Assembly: GCA_963723745.1 (NCBI GenBank)
Contig: CAVRRZ010000006.1
Location: 283,743 to 347,742 of the forward strand
Source: CAVRRZ01 sp963723745
GTDB taxonomy: Bacteria; Actinomycetota; Actinomycetes; Mycobacteriales; Geodermatophilaceae
DNA length: 64,000 nt
Direction: 5' to 3'
Shown here: piece after piece, positions 17,984-27,440 of the stretch
Position numbering within the stretch: position 1 is the first letter of the stretch
Layout of the letters: each line of letters opens with the position of its first letter
The notes under the pieces: model-generated
Database searches by the model: none
Told to the model about the DNA's origin: nothing
Seen by the model: the letters and a program-made list of their open reading frames with translations, nothing else
Program-made: the position numbers and the translations under genes

Positions 17984-19359
17984 ATGCCGAACGCTGCGGG
18001 CCGTCAGGCGTCGGGTGGCCGACCGCTGGTCGGCCCCACCCCCGGGCGGCCGGCAGGTCCGACGACGGGGGCTCGCCGGCGCCGCGGCAGCTCCTCGTCG
18101 CTGCCGGCACCCTGGCCGCCTGCGGTGGCGGCGACTCCGGCGGGCACGCCCACGCTGACCTGGTACATCAACCCGGACAGCGGCGGGCAGGCGGAGATCG
18201 CCAGTCGCTGCAGCGAGGAGTCGGACGGGGCGTACACGATCGAGGTCTCGATGCTGCCCCGCAACTCCGACGCCCAGCGCGAGCAGCTGGTGCGCCGCCT
18301 CGCGGCCAGCGGACCGCTCGATCGACATCATGAGCCTCGACGTCGCCGTTCGTCCCGGAGTTCGCGCAGGCCGGCTTCCTGGCGCCCGGTGCCCGACGAC
18401 GTCGCCGAGCGAGGTCAGCGAGGCGTCGTCCAGGGCGCGATCGAGTCGGTCGACCTGGAACGACGAGCTCGTCGCGGTCCCGTTCTGGGCCAACACGCAG
18501 CTGCTCTGGTACCGGAAGTCCGTCGCCGAGGCCGCGGGGCTGGACATGGAACAGCCGGTCACCTGGGAGCAGCTGATCGAGGCGGCGCGGGACCAGGGCA
18601 AGATCCTCAGCGCCCAGGGCAGGCGCGCCGAGTCGCTGACGGTCTGGTTCAACGCGCTCATCGAGTCCGCCGGCGGCTCCATCATCGAGGAGAACTCCAC
18701 GGACCCGCGAACAGATCAAGCTCGGTCTGGACACTCCGGCCGGGGAGCGGGCGGCCGAGGTCATGCGCGCCGTGGCCGAGTCCGGCGTCGTCGGGCCCGG
18801 CGTTCTCGACATCGAGCGAGGACACCAGCGCCACCCAGTTCGAGAGCGAGGACGCCGGGTTCATGGTCAACTGGCCGTTCGTCTGGGCCCAGGCGAACAC
18901 GAAGGTCGAGGCCGGCACGCTGGACCAGTCCGTGCCCGACGACTACGGCTGGACGCTCTACCCGCGGGTGGACGAGGACACCCCGTCCGCGCCGCCCTGG
19001 GCGGGATCAACCTCGGCGTCTCGGCCTTCAGCGAGTACGTGGACGAGCGCCTACGAGGCGACCGAGTGCATCACGAGCGACGAGAACCAGGCCTACTACT
19101 TCAACACCAACGGCAACCCCGCGTCGTCGGCCGCGGTCTACGACGACCCGGAGGTCCAGCAGGCATACCCGATGGCCGACGGCCATCCGGGAGTCCCTGG
19201 AGGCGGCGGCACCCCGTCCGCTGACCCCGTACTACAGCGAGGTGACCGGCGGCGTTGCAGCGCGAGTACCACCCGCCGGCCTCGATCGATCCGGCTCAGA
19301 CCGGGGAGCAGGCCACTGACCTGATCACCGCCGTCCTCCGAGGGGAGCAGCTGCTGTGA
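17984..19359 (+). pseudogene. lpqY: Sugar ABC transporter substrate-binding lipoprotein (LpqY/ThuE type), many frame breaks
   Basis: Corrected for about eight one-base frame changes, this encodes an extracytoplasmic solute-binding lipoprotein of about 450 residues. A basic, hydrophobic leader ends in the lipobox LAAC followed by GGGDSGG. The mature start TLTWYINPDSGGQAEIA, then EVSMLPRNSDAQREQLVRRLAA and the following DIMSLDV stretch, resemble the trehalose-binding LpqY. Later blocks include WNDELVAVPFWANTQLLWYR, MEQPVTWEQLIEAARDQGK, FMVNWPFVWAQA and AYYFNTNGNPASS. The start ATG 17984 is 9 bases after GGAGG. The last codons overlap the GTG of the first permease. The break sites look like sequence errors (for example gagCgag near 18818). 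Trehalose as substrate is inferred from similarity and from the alpha-glucosidase downstream. Confidence 0.75.
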
Positions 19360-20323
19360 GCACCACGACCCTCCCTCCCGACCAAGAAGACCGAACCGGT
19401 CTCGGCACCCGGGCGGGGCGTCAGCGACAGGTCCCGTGCCGAGCGCAAGCTGGGCTGGATGCTGGCCGGCCCGGCCTTCGTGGTCATGCTGCTGGTCACG
19501 GCCTACCCGATCCTGCAGGCCGTCTGGTACTCGCTGTTCAACTACCGGCTGACCGACCCGGACAACCGGGCGTTCCGCGGGCTGGGCAACTACGGCGTCA
19601 TCCTCACCGACCCGCTGTGGTGGCAGGCCGTGCTGCGTGACCGTGTTCATCACGGTCGTGACCGTGGTGGTCGAGCTCGATCCTGGGCTTCGGCCTGGCC
19701 CTGGTGATGGCGAAGGCGCTGAAGACGCTGCGGCCGATCCTCCGGGCGGCGATCCTGATCCCGTACGCGGTGATCACGGTCGTGTCGGCGTTCGCCTGGG
19801 CAGTTCGCCTTCAGACATCAACACCGGCTTCGTCAACTCCTGGTTCGCCTGGCTGCCGGGTGTCTCCGCGGACACCGACTGGTTCGGCGACAAGTGGACG
19901 TCGCTGCTGGTGATCTGCCTGGCCGAGATCTGGAAGACGACGCCGTTCATCTCCCTGCTCCTGCTCGCCGGCCTCGCCCAGGTGCCGGACGTGCTGCAGG
20001 AGGCGGCCCAGGTCGACGGGGCGACGTGGTGGCAGCGGCTGTGGCGGGTGACCATCCCGAACATGAAGGCCGCGATCATGGTCGCCCTGCTGTTCCGCAC
20101 CCTCGACGCGTTCCGCATCTTCGACAGCATCTTCGTGATGACCGCAGGGGCGAACGGCACCGAGTCGGTGTCGTTCCTGGCCTACCGGCAGACGATCTCC
20201 CGCGTGGAGATCGGCCTGGGGTCGGCGGTCTCGGTCCTGCTCTTCCTCGCCGTCGTGCTCATCGCGTTCGCCTTCATCAAGGGCTTCAAGATCGACCTGG
20301 CGCAGGCGAGAGGAGAACGCTGA
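19356..20323 (+). pseudogene. sugA: Sugar ABC transporter permease (SugA type), frame breaks
   Basis: First inner membrane permease of the disaccharide importer, starting with GTG at 19356 in a GTGA overlap. After a hydrophilic N-terminus (SDRSRAERKLGWMLAGPAF) come six membrane segments, with AYPILQAVWYSLFNYRLTDP early. The coupling-helix EAA motif is EAAQVDGATWWQRLWRVTIP near the C-terminal third, and the protein ends IKGFKIDLAQARGER. Four frame changes lie before about 19810; from there to 20323 the frame is intact. Corrected length is about 320 residues. The TGA overlaps the next ATG (TGATG). Confidence 0.8.
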
Positions 20324-21157
20324 TGTCCCGGCGCGAGAAGACCTGGTGGTGGATCGCCGGCGCCGTGATCCTCGCTCTACTGCCTGTTCCCGATCGCGTG
20401 GATCGTCTCGCTGTCGTTCAAGGGGCCGGCGGACATCGCCAACCAGCAGTTCCTGCCCACGGACCCGACCGGGGAGAACTACACGACGATCCTGACCGGC
20501 GCGGCGAGCGACCTGTTCCTGCCGGCGCTGCGCAACTCGTTCGGCATCTGCCTCATCGCCACGTTCATCTCCTGCGTCCTGTCGATGTTCGCGGCGTACG
20601 CGATCGCCCGGCTCGACTTCCCCGGCAAGCGCCTGATCCTGTCCGCCGCGCTCGCGGTGGCGATCTTCCCGGTCATCTCGATCGTCACGCCGCTGTTCAA
20701 CCTGTGGCGGCAGATCGGGCTGTACGACACCTGGCTCGGCCTGATCATCCCGTACCTGTCGCTGACGCTGCCGATCTCGATCTGGACGATGTCGGCGTTC
20801 TTCCGCGAGATCCCCTGGGAGATGGAGCAGGCGGCGCAGGTGGACGGGGCCACCACCTGGCAGGCGTTCCGCAAGGTGATCGTCCCGCTGGCCGCTCCTG
20901 GCGTCTTCACCACGGCGATCATCGCGTTCTTCATCGCCTGGAACGACTTCGCCTACGGCATCTCGCTGACGTCGACCAGTGCCGCCCGGCCGGTGCCCGC
21001 TGCGCTGGGGCTCTTCTCCGGCGCGTCGCAGTTCGTCGACCCCACGGGATCCATCGCGGCCGCGGCGGTCATCGTGACCATTCCCGTCGTCGTCCTCGTG
21101 CTGCTCTTCCAGCGGCGCATCGTCGCCGGCCTGACCAACGGCGCGGTCAAGGGCTGA
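20323..21157 (+). pseudogene. sugB: Sugar ABC transporter permease (SugB type), one frame break
   Basis: Second permease, starting ATG 20323 (MSRREKTWWWIAGAVILAL). One extra base near 20380 shifts the frame; the span is 835 bases, that is 3n+1. After correction it continues YCLFPIAWIVSLSFKGPADI with six membrane segments, LDFPGKRLILSAALAVAIFP and the EAA loop EQAAQVDGATTWQAFRKVIV, and ends GLTNGAVKG. Length is about 277 residues. It should pair with the SugA-type permease and the SugC-type ATPase in a 1:1:2 importer. Confidence 0.85.
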
Positions 21158-21221
21158 CCGTCATGAACCGACCCGCGATCCCGACTTCCCGAACCACATC
21201 CCACCGAGGGGACGAGCACTG

Positions 21222-22494
21222 ATGGCCTCCATCGAGATGAAGAACATCGTCAAGCAGTACGGCGACGGGTTCCCGGCGGTGAACGACGTCAGCCTCGACA
21301 TCGCCGACGGGGAGTTCATGATCCTGGTCGGCCCGTCCGGCTGCGGGAAGTCCACGCTGCTGCGGATGATCGTCGGCCTGGAGGACATCACCAGCGGCGA
21401 CATGGTCATCGGCGGCAAGCGGGTGAACGACCTCGCGCCCCGCGACCGCAACCTGTCGATGGTCTTCCAGAACTACGCGCTCTACCCGCACATGACGGTC
21501 TTCGAGAACATCGCCTTCCCGCTGCGGCTGGCGAAGACCCCGGACGACGAGGTGCGCCGCCGGGTCACCGAGGCCGCCGACGTCCTCGAGCTCAAGGAGC
21601 ACCTCGAGCGCAAGCCGGCCAACCTCTCCGGCGGCCAGCGCCAGCGCGTCGCGATGGGACGCGCCATCGTCCGCCAGGCCGAGGCGTTCCTCTTCGACGA
21701 GCCGCTGTCCAACCTCGACGCCAAGCTCCGCGGCCAGATGCGCACGGAGATCTCCCGGCTGCAGCGCCGGCTCGGCATCACCACCGTCTACGTCACCCAC
21801 GACCAGACCGAGGCCATGACCCTCGGCGACCGGGTCTGCGTGCTGCGCAAGGGCAAGATCCAGCAGGTCGCCTCGCCGCGCGAGCTCTACGAGCAGCCGG
21901 TCAACCTCTTCGTGGCCGGGTTCATCGGCTCGCCGCCGATGAACTTCCTGCCGGCCACGCTCGAGGGCAACCGGCTGAAGATGCCCTTCGGCGAGATCGA
22001 GCTCGACGACAAGCGCGCGAAGGCGGTCGCCGGCCGCGACCTCCTGCTGGTCGGCATCCGCCCGGAGTACTTCGAGGACGCCTCCCTGGTCGACGACGCG
22101 AGACGACCGCTAGGCTCGGTGTTCTCGGCGCGCGTCGACGTCACGGAGTGGCTGGGCGACCGCAGTACGCCTACATCCCGTACGAGGCGCCCGAGGCGAT
22201 CCGCCAGCAGCTGCGCGATCTGTCCCGCGAGCTGGACTCGGAGGAGCTGCGCACCCAGGCGATCGTCTCGATCGACTCGACCAGCCGGATCCGGGAGGGC
22301 CGGGAGGCGGAGTTCTGGCTGGACAGCCGGCAGGTGCACGTCTTCGACCCGCACGTCCGGCGAGAACCTCACCCGGGACGCCGAGGCCGGCGCGGAGCTG
22401 ACGCGGATGGCGGACGGAGGATCGGCGCGAACAACTCGAGGACGCCCGCGAGCGGCAGAGCGGAGACGCGCGGCAGGCCAGCGGAGCCGCGTGA
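21222..22494 (+). pseudogene. sugC: Sugar ABC transporter ATPase (SugC/MalK/UgpC type), three frame breaks near the 3' end
   Basis: The nucleotide-binding subunit is intact to about 22150: Walker A GPSGCGKST, Q-loop VFQNYALYPHM, signature LSGGQRQRVAMGRA, Walker B EAFLFDEPLSNLD and switch histidine YVTHDQTEAMTL, then the MalK-type regulatory C-domain. Three small frame changes follow (near 22160, 22360 and 22425). Corrected, the protein ends EDRREQLEDARERQSGDARQ then ASGAA and a TGA at 22492-22494. That TGA overlaps the GTG of the alpha-glucosidase gene. Without the corrections the reading frame runs straight into the glucosidase and looks like a 984-residue fusion, which I consider an artefact. 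This ATPase would energise the two permeases upstream. Confidence 0.88.
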
Positions 22495-24176
22495 GCGACC
22501 GGCACCGACGGGGGAGTTCCGAGTCGCCCGGGCGCGGGCCGTCGCGATGGTGGCGGACCGCGGTCGTGTACGAGGTCTACCTGCGTAGCTTCGCCGACTC
22601 CGACGGCGACGGCATCGGTGACATCGCGGGCCTGCGGCAGAGACTGCCCTACCTCGCCGATCTCGGCGTGGACGCGCTGTGGATCACGCCGTGGTACCCG
22701 TCGCCCATGGCCGACGGCGGCTACGACGTGTCCGACTACCGCGACATCGACCCGCGCTTCGGCACCCTGGCCGACGCCGATGCGCTCCTGTCGGAGGCAC
22801 ACGCGCTCGGCCTGCGCGTGGTGATCGATCTGGTCGCGAACCACACCTCGGCCGAGCACCCGTGGTTCCGTGCCGCGCTGACCGCTGCACCGGGATCGTC
22901 GGAGCGGGCGCGGTACTTCTTCCGGGACGGCCGCGACGGCGGGCAGTTGCCGCCCAACGACTGGATCAGTGCCTTCGGCGGTTCCGCCTGGACCCGGGTG
23001 ACCGAGCCCGGCGGGGAGCTCGGGCAGTGGTACCTGCACACCTTCGACTCCCAGCAGCCCGACCTGGACTGGGCCAATCCCGAGGTGCAGGAGGAGTTCG
23101 ACGACGTCCTGCGCTTCTGGTTCGACCGGGGCGCCGACGGTGTCCGGGTCGACGCCGCGCCGGCGATGGCCAAGAAGACCGGACTGCCCGACGCCGGTCA
23201 CGGCGCCGACGCCCGGTTCGAGTCGGCCACCTGGGTGGACAGCCCGCACTGGGACGTCGAGGAGGTGCACGAGATCCTCCGGCGCTGGCGGAAGCTGGCC
23301 GACGGGTACGGCGGCGATCGGATGATCGTCACCGAATCGGTCGTCAACGGCCCCGAGCGACTGGCCCGGTACGTGCGGCCCGACGAGGCGCACACGACCT
23401 TCAACTTCGACTACCTGCACGCCCCCTGGGACGGGCCGACGCTGCGCCGCGTGATCGACACGACGCTGGCCACGCTGGCGCCGCACGGAGCCCCGGCGAC
23501 ATGGGTCTTCGCCAGCCACGACGAGACGCGGCACATCACCCGCTTCGGACGTGCCGAGACCGGCGTCGAGCTGATGGGCACCGGACCCACCGGTGATACC
23601 CCCGACCTCGCGCTGGGCCTGCGCCGGGCGCGGGCATCGGCACTGCTCACCCTGGCGCTGCCGGGCTCGGCCTACCTGTACCAGGGGGAGGAACTCGGCC
23701 TGCCCGAGGTCGAGGACCTGCCCGAGGACCTGCTGCAGGACCCGACGTGGACCCGTTCGGGCGGCACGGTACGGGGCCGGGACGGTTGCCGGGTGCCGCT
23801 GCCCTGGCACGGGAAGCAGCCGCCGTTCGGCTTCTCGCCCGAGGGCGGCGCGCCGTGGCTGCCCCAGCCTGCCGGTTGGTCGGAGCTGACCGTGCAGGCA
23901 CAGGAGGCCGATCCGGCGTCGACCCTGTGGCTGTACCGGTCCGCGTTGCGTCTCCGGCGGTCGACCCGGGCACTGCTCGAGGAGCCCCTGACCTGGGTCG
24001 AAGCCGGGCCGGATGTGCTCGCCTTCGACCGGGGGGAGTCCTTCCGGTGCATGGTGAACCTCTCCGGCGAACCGGTGGCCCTGCCCCCCGGTTCCCGGAC
24101 GCTCCTGGCCAGCGCCCCCTGCGACGGCCGGCTGGCACCGGATGCGGCGGCCTGGCTCGCCACGGGGCCGCGCTGA
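22491..24176 (+). CDS. GH13 alpha-glucosidase (maltase/trehalose-linked AglA type)
   Basis: A cytoplasmic (no signal peptide) alpha-amylase family glycosidase of 561 residues. The start GTG 22491 overlaps the corrected stop of the ATPase gene. GH13 signatures: WWRTAVVYEVYLRSFADSDG and DGIGDIAGL at the N-terminus, DLVANHTSAEHPWF (region I), DGVRVDAAPAMAKK carrying the nucleophile Asp (region II), the general acid Glu in IVTESVV (region III), and FASHDETRH (region IV). Its place as last gene of the transporter operon suggests it hydrolyses imported alpha-glucosides such as trehalose, maltose or sucrose. Similar thu/agl operons occur in rhizobia. Exact linkage specificity cannot be read from sequence. 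Confidence 0.88.
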   Translation: MSDRHRRGSSESPGRGPSRWWRTAVVYEVYLRSFADSDGDGIGDIAGLRQRLPYLADLGVDALWITPWYPSPMADGGYDVSDYRDIDPRFGTLADADALLSEAHALGLRVVIDLVANHTSAEHPWFRAALTAAPGSSERARYFFRDGRDGGQLPPNDWISAFGGSAWTRVTEPGGELGQWYLHTFDSQQPDLDWANPEVQEEFDDVLRFWFDRGADGVRVDAAPAMAKKTGLPDAGHGADARFESATWVDSPHWDVEEVHEILRRWRKLADGYGGDRMIVTESVVNGPERLARYVRPDEAHTTFNFDYLHAPWDGPTLRRVIDTTLATLAPHGAPATWVFASHDETRHITRFGRAETGVELMGTGPTGDTPDLALGLRRARASALLTLALPGSAYLYQGEELGLPEVEDLPEDLLQDPTWTRSGGTVRGRDGCRVPLPWHGKQPPFGFSPEGGAPWLPQPAGWSELTVQAQEADPASTLWLYRSALRLRRSTRALLEEPLTWVEAGPDVLAFDRGESFRCMVNLSGEPVALPPGSRTLLASAPCDGRLAPDAAAWLATGPR

Positions 24177-24313
24177 TCGCACGGCCTGACCCCAGGTCGC
24201 CCTCGGATCCGCGGGATACCGGGCGCCACGAGCCTCCGGAGCTACGACGGCCGGCGCGGCTATCGTCGTCGGTGGTCGTGCCCGCGGCCCGTCGTCCGAC
24301 CGAGGAGAATCCT

Positions 24314-24890
24314 GCTGAGCGAGCCGACCGACCCACCGCCGAGCGGGACGACCGCCGGTCGGCCGCGCACGCGCCTGCTGCTCGCGCTGGCCGCGGTGGT
24401 GCTGGCCCTGGACCTGGCGACCAAGCTGGCCGTCGTCGCGCTGATCGAGCCCGGTGAGGACATCCGCACCCTCGGCGGGCTGGTCTACCTGACGCAACTG
24501 CGCAACCTCGGCGCCGCGTTCTCCTTCGCCGAGGGCTGGACCATCGTGTTCACGCTGATCGCGGCCACGGTGGCCGTCGTGATCGTGCGCGGCGCCCGGC
24601 ACCTGTTCTCCACCTGGTGGGCGGTGGCGCTGGGGCTGGTGCTCGGTGGGGCCGTGGGCAACCTGGTCGACCGGATCTTCCGCGATCCAGGCTTCCTGCG
24701 CGGCGGCGTCGTCGACTTCGTGTCGGTCTTCGCGCCCGACGGCCGCGTCTGGCCGGTCTTCAACGTCGCCGACTCCGCCATCGTCTGCGGGGGCATCCTC
24801 GGCGCGCTGCTCGCGCTGCGCGGTATCGAGTTCGACGGCACCCGGGCTCCCGCCGGCAAGGGTGCCGACAAGGGCACGACCGACGGCTGA
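24314..24890 (+). CDS. lspA: Signal peptidase II (prolipoprotein signal peptidase), start codon disrupted
   Basis: LspA is the inner membrane aspartic protease that cleaves the signal peptide of diacylglyceryl-modified prolipoproteins, after Lgt. The protein has four hydrophobic segments, the catalytic aspartates in GNLVDRIFRDP and FNVADSAIVCGG, and the block QLRNLGAAFSFAEGW. The reading frame has no ATG, GTG or TTG at the right place: it reads GAGGAGAATCCTGCTGAGC. Removing one C (24315) restores GTGAGCGAGCCG after the ribosome site GAGGAGA, and the span becomes 3n (577 bases now). This fits the extra-base errors seen nearby. TATCGT at 24261-24266 may be the -10. Length is about 191 residues. 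rluD follows, the common actinobacterial pair. Confidence 0.9.
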
Positions 24891-24948
24891 CCGTCCCGAC
24901 GCCACCGGTTGCGACGCCCGGCGCCGGCCGTTGGCCACAATGGGATCC

Positions 24949-25918
24949 GTGAGCACTCCCGCCGGATCGCACCGTGTCGGATCACACCGTGTCGGATCAC
25001 ACCGTGCCCTGCCGGTGCCCGACGGACTCGAGGGACAGCGCGTCGACCAGGCGCTGTCGCGGCTCTTCGGGCTGACCCGCACCGTCGCCGCCGAGGTGGC
25101 CGACGCGGGCCTCGTGGTCGTCGACGGCCGGGTGCGCGGCAAGGGCGACCGGCTCGTCGGTGGCAGCTGGCTCGAGGTGGAGCTGCCACCGCCCCCCGGG
25201 GAGCCGGCCGCGCCGAAGCCGGTCGAGGGCATGCAGGTGCTCTACGACGACGACGACGTCGTGGTCGTGGACAAGCCGGTCGGCGTGGCCGCCCACCCGA
25301 GCCCGGGGTGGGACGGGCCGACCGTCGTCGGGGGTCTGGCCGCGGCCGGCTTCCGGATCTCGACGTCGGGGGCCGCCGAGCGGCAGGGGGTGGTGCACCG
25401 GCTGGACGCCGCCACCACCGGCGTGATGGCGGTGGCGAAGAGCGAGCGGGCCTACACGGCGTTGAAGACCGCCTTCAAGGAGCGCACCGTCGAGAAGGGC
25501 TACCACGCCGTGGTCCAGGGCCACCCCGACCCGTCGCGCGGCACCATCGACGCACCGATCGACCGGCACCCCCGGCACGACTGGCGGTTCGCCGTCGTGT
25601 CACGGCGGACGTCCCTCGGTCACCCACTACGAGGTGCTCGAGGCCTTTCCGGCGGCCAGCCTGGTCGACATCCGGCTGGAGACCGGGCGGACGCACCAGA
25701 TCCGCGTGCACTTCTCCGCGCTGCGCCATCCCTGCGTCGGTGACATGACCTACGGGGCGGACCCGACGCTGGCCGCCCGGCTCGGCGTCGAGCGGCAGTG
25801 GTTGCACGCGGTCCGGCTCGGCTTCCCGCACCCGGCCGACGGGCGCTGGGTCGAGGTGACCAGCGAGTACCCGCCCGATCTCGCCGGCGCGCTGGCCGTC
25901 CTGCGCGCCGAGGCCTGA
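24949..25918 (+). CDS. rluD: RluD/RluA family 23S rRNA pseudouridine synthase, one frame break
   Basis: This pseudouridine synthase modifies uridines of 23S rRNA. The GTG start at 24949 is followed by three copies of GSHR(V/A), then an S4 RNA-binding domain (GQRVDQALSRLFGL) and the catalytic domain with the Asp in HRLDAATTGVMAVAKSERAY, then LETGRTHQIRVHFSALRHP. One frame change lies near 25615 (VTHYEVLEAFP resumes in the next frame). The total span of 970 bases is 3n+1, so one extra base explains it; corrected length is about 322 residues. It directly follows lspA. Confidence 0.9.
24964..25008 (+). repeat. Three tandem 15-bp repeats in rluD
   Basis: Units 24964-24978, 24979-24993 and 24994-25008, consensus GGATCACACCGTGTC, differing at one base each. 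In frame they code GSHRV, GSHRV and GSHRA at the extreme N-terminus of the pseudouridine synthase. Confidence 0.9.
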
Positions 25919-25955
25919 GCCGCCCGGGCATGCGCGCGACCTCCCGGGCGCGGCC

Positions 25956-26759
25956 GTGAGCTCGGCCCCCCTGCCTGCTGCGCTCGCCGACTTCGGGCCG
26001 GCGGCGCTCGCGGCGGTGATCGTCGCCGCCTACCTGGTCGTGGGTGAGCCGGTCGTCGGGCATGTGCTCCACCGTCGCTTCGAGGCCCGGCTGCGTACCG
26101 ACCCCGGCGCCCGCGCGTCGTTCTACCGGCGGCTGCTCGTGCTCGAGTGGGGACTGTCCCTGCTGGTCCTGCTGCTCTGGTCGTTCTCGCCGGACGTGGA
26201 CGCCGCGGCCGTCGGGTTGCGCTGGCCGACCTCGTGGCCGGGCCCGGTGACCGTCGTGGCCGTCGCCGCCCTGCTGGTGTTCGTCGTGCTCTCCACCCGC
26301 GCCCTGCGCGGCGGCGTGCTGATCTCCGCCACCCGCGGGCAGGGTCGTCGACCCGGCGAGGGCCGGCACGCCGAGCCGGACCCGCCGGGGCACGCGACGA
26401 TCGCGCTGCTGCCCCGCACGCCGGGCGAGCGCCGGTTGTTCACGCTGGTCGGCCTCACCGCCGGGATCTGCGAGGAGTGGCTCTACCGCGCCTTCTTCCT
26501 CGCGGTGGTCGCGGCGTTGGCCGGCGGCCCGCCGGACTGGCTGCTCGTGGCCGTGGCCGGGGTGGCCTTCGGGCTGGCGCACGCCTACCAGGGCCTCGCC
26601 GGCATCGCTCTGACCGGCGTCCTCGGGAGCGTCTTCGCCTCCCTCTACCTGTCCACCGGGTCGCTGCTCCTGCCCGTCCTGCTGCACGTGCTCGTCGACC
26701 TGCGGTTCCTGCTCGTACCGGCGCGCGCGCTGCCGCCGCAGCCGGCGGGAGCCCGGTGA
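25956..26759 (+). CDS. CPBP family intramembrane glutamic endopeptidase
   Basis: A 267-residue multi-span membrane protein with the CPBP (Abi/CAAX-like) protease motifs: EEWLYRAFFL (motif 1, EExxxR) near residue 172, FGLAHAYQG (motif 2, FxxxH) near 207, and a third motif region around LLPVLLHVLVDLRF (HxxxD). Actinobacterial CPBP proteins are mostly uncharacterised; some relatives process prenylated or peptide substrates or give bacteriocin immunity. The GTG at 25956 is 37 bases after rluD. The stop overlaps the GTG of the GNAT gene, suggesting co-translation. Confidence 0.85.
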   Translation: MSSAPLPAALADFGPAALAAVIVAAYLVVGEPVVGHVLHRRFEARLRTDPGARASFYRRLLVLEWGLSLLVLLLWSFSPDVDAAAVGLRWPTSWPGPVTVVAVAALLVFVVLSTRALRGGVLISATRGQGRRPGEGRHAEPDPPGHATIALLPRTPGERRLFTLVGLTAGICEEWLYRAFFLAVVAALAGGPPDWLLVAVAGVAFGLAHAYQGLAGIALTGVLGSVFASLYLSTGSLLLPVLLHVLVDLRFLLVPARALPPQPAGAR

Positions 26760-27187
26760 CCCGGCCGCGCGCGGAGGTCATGGCCGCGGCGGACTGGCCG
26801 GAGGTCGTCGCCCTGCGGACCCGGGTGTTCGTCGAGGAGCAGGGCGTGCCGCCGGAGATCGAGCAGGACGACGCGGACGCCACCGCCGTCCATGTGCTCG
26901 CCCGTGACCCGGCCGGCCGCCTGGTCGCCACCGGCCGGCTGCTGCCCCGGGGCAGCCGTGCGGCGATCGGGCGCATGGCCGCCGACCCGACCGTGCGCGG
27001 GCAGGGGTACGGCGCGGCCGTGCTCGACGAGCTGCACCGGCAGGCGGCGACGCGCGGGGCGGTCGAGGTGGAGCTGCACGCGCAGGTGACCGCCCGGGGC
27101 TTCTACGAGCGGGCGGGCTACACGGCCGTGGGCGAGGAGTACCTGGAGGCCGGGATCGCGCACGTGACGATGATCCGGCGGCTCTGA
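26756..27187 (+). CDS. GNAT family N-acetyltransferase (ElaA-like)
   Basis: A 143-residue single-domain acetyltransferase. The N-terminal half has VVALRTRVFVEEQGVPPEIE, typical of the ElaA branch, and the acetyl-CoA loop is IGRMAADPTVRGQGYGAAVL (R/Q-x-x-G-x-G/A type). The C-terminus reads FYERAGYTAVGEEYLEAGI. The substrate is unknown. GTG 26756 overlaps the stop of the CPBP gene. Confidence 0.85.
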   Translation: MTRPRAEVMAAADWPEVVALRTRVFVEEQGVPPEIEQDDADATAVHVLARDPAGRLVATGRLLPRGSRAAIGRMAADPTVRGQGYGAAVLDELHRQAATRGAVEVELHAQVTARGFYERAGYTAVGEEYLEAGIAHVTMIRRL

Positions 27188-27223
27188 GGCAGTTCCGGCC
27201 GCCCGGGCCCGTCCCGGATCCCG

Positions 27224-27241
27224 CCCTGCGCCTGCGCAGGG
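27224..27241 (+). terminator. Short GC hairpin after the GNAT gene
   Basis: CCCTGCGC (27224-27231) and GCGCAGGG (27234-27241) are a perfect inverted repeat 37 bases after the stop. It may separate this transcript from dnaE. No T-run. Confidence 0.4.
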
Positions 27242-27279
27242 TGGACAGGACCGGTCCTTCCGCTGTGACGAGACACGTC

Positions 27280-27302
27280 CTGTCAGACCCTCGGAGTAGA
27301 CC
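27280..27302 (+). promoter_or_regulatory. Candidate RecA-independent DNA-damage (PafBC-type) promoter of dnaE
   Basis: CTGTCAGAC (27280-27288), 8 bases, then TAGACC (27297-27302). This matches the layout of the mycobacterial motif tTGTCRgtg-N8-TAnnnT used by the WYL regulator PafBC, with mismatches at the first base, in the gtg part and in the last T. The start codon of dnaE is 138 bases downstream. Otherwise the 253-base gap shows only the hairpin at 27224-27241. Confidence 0.4.
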
Positions 27303-27440
27303 TCCGGGAGTGCGAGGATCGGGGTCACCCCACCGAGCACCGATCGCCCGACCACTGTGCTCGCACCACCGGTCTTCCCCACCGGTCGCCCGCCGGTATC
27401 CCCACGGCGGGCAGGCTCGACCCCGAGGAGTACCGCGCCC

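Noticed and set aside
18300..19300. True pseudogene decay of the sugar-binding protein
   Set aside because: All family motifs are kept and each break is a one-base change like those in essential neighbours, so sequence error is more likely.
24964..25008. Short direct repeats that might suggest a CRISPR array
   Set aside because: Units are adjacent with no spacers, only three in number and in frame inside rluD.
22110..25232. A 1040-codon minus-strand open frame opposite the glucosidase and lspA
   Set aside because: Composition is that of an antisense shadow, with no recognisable domain and no start region.
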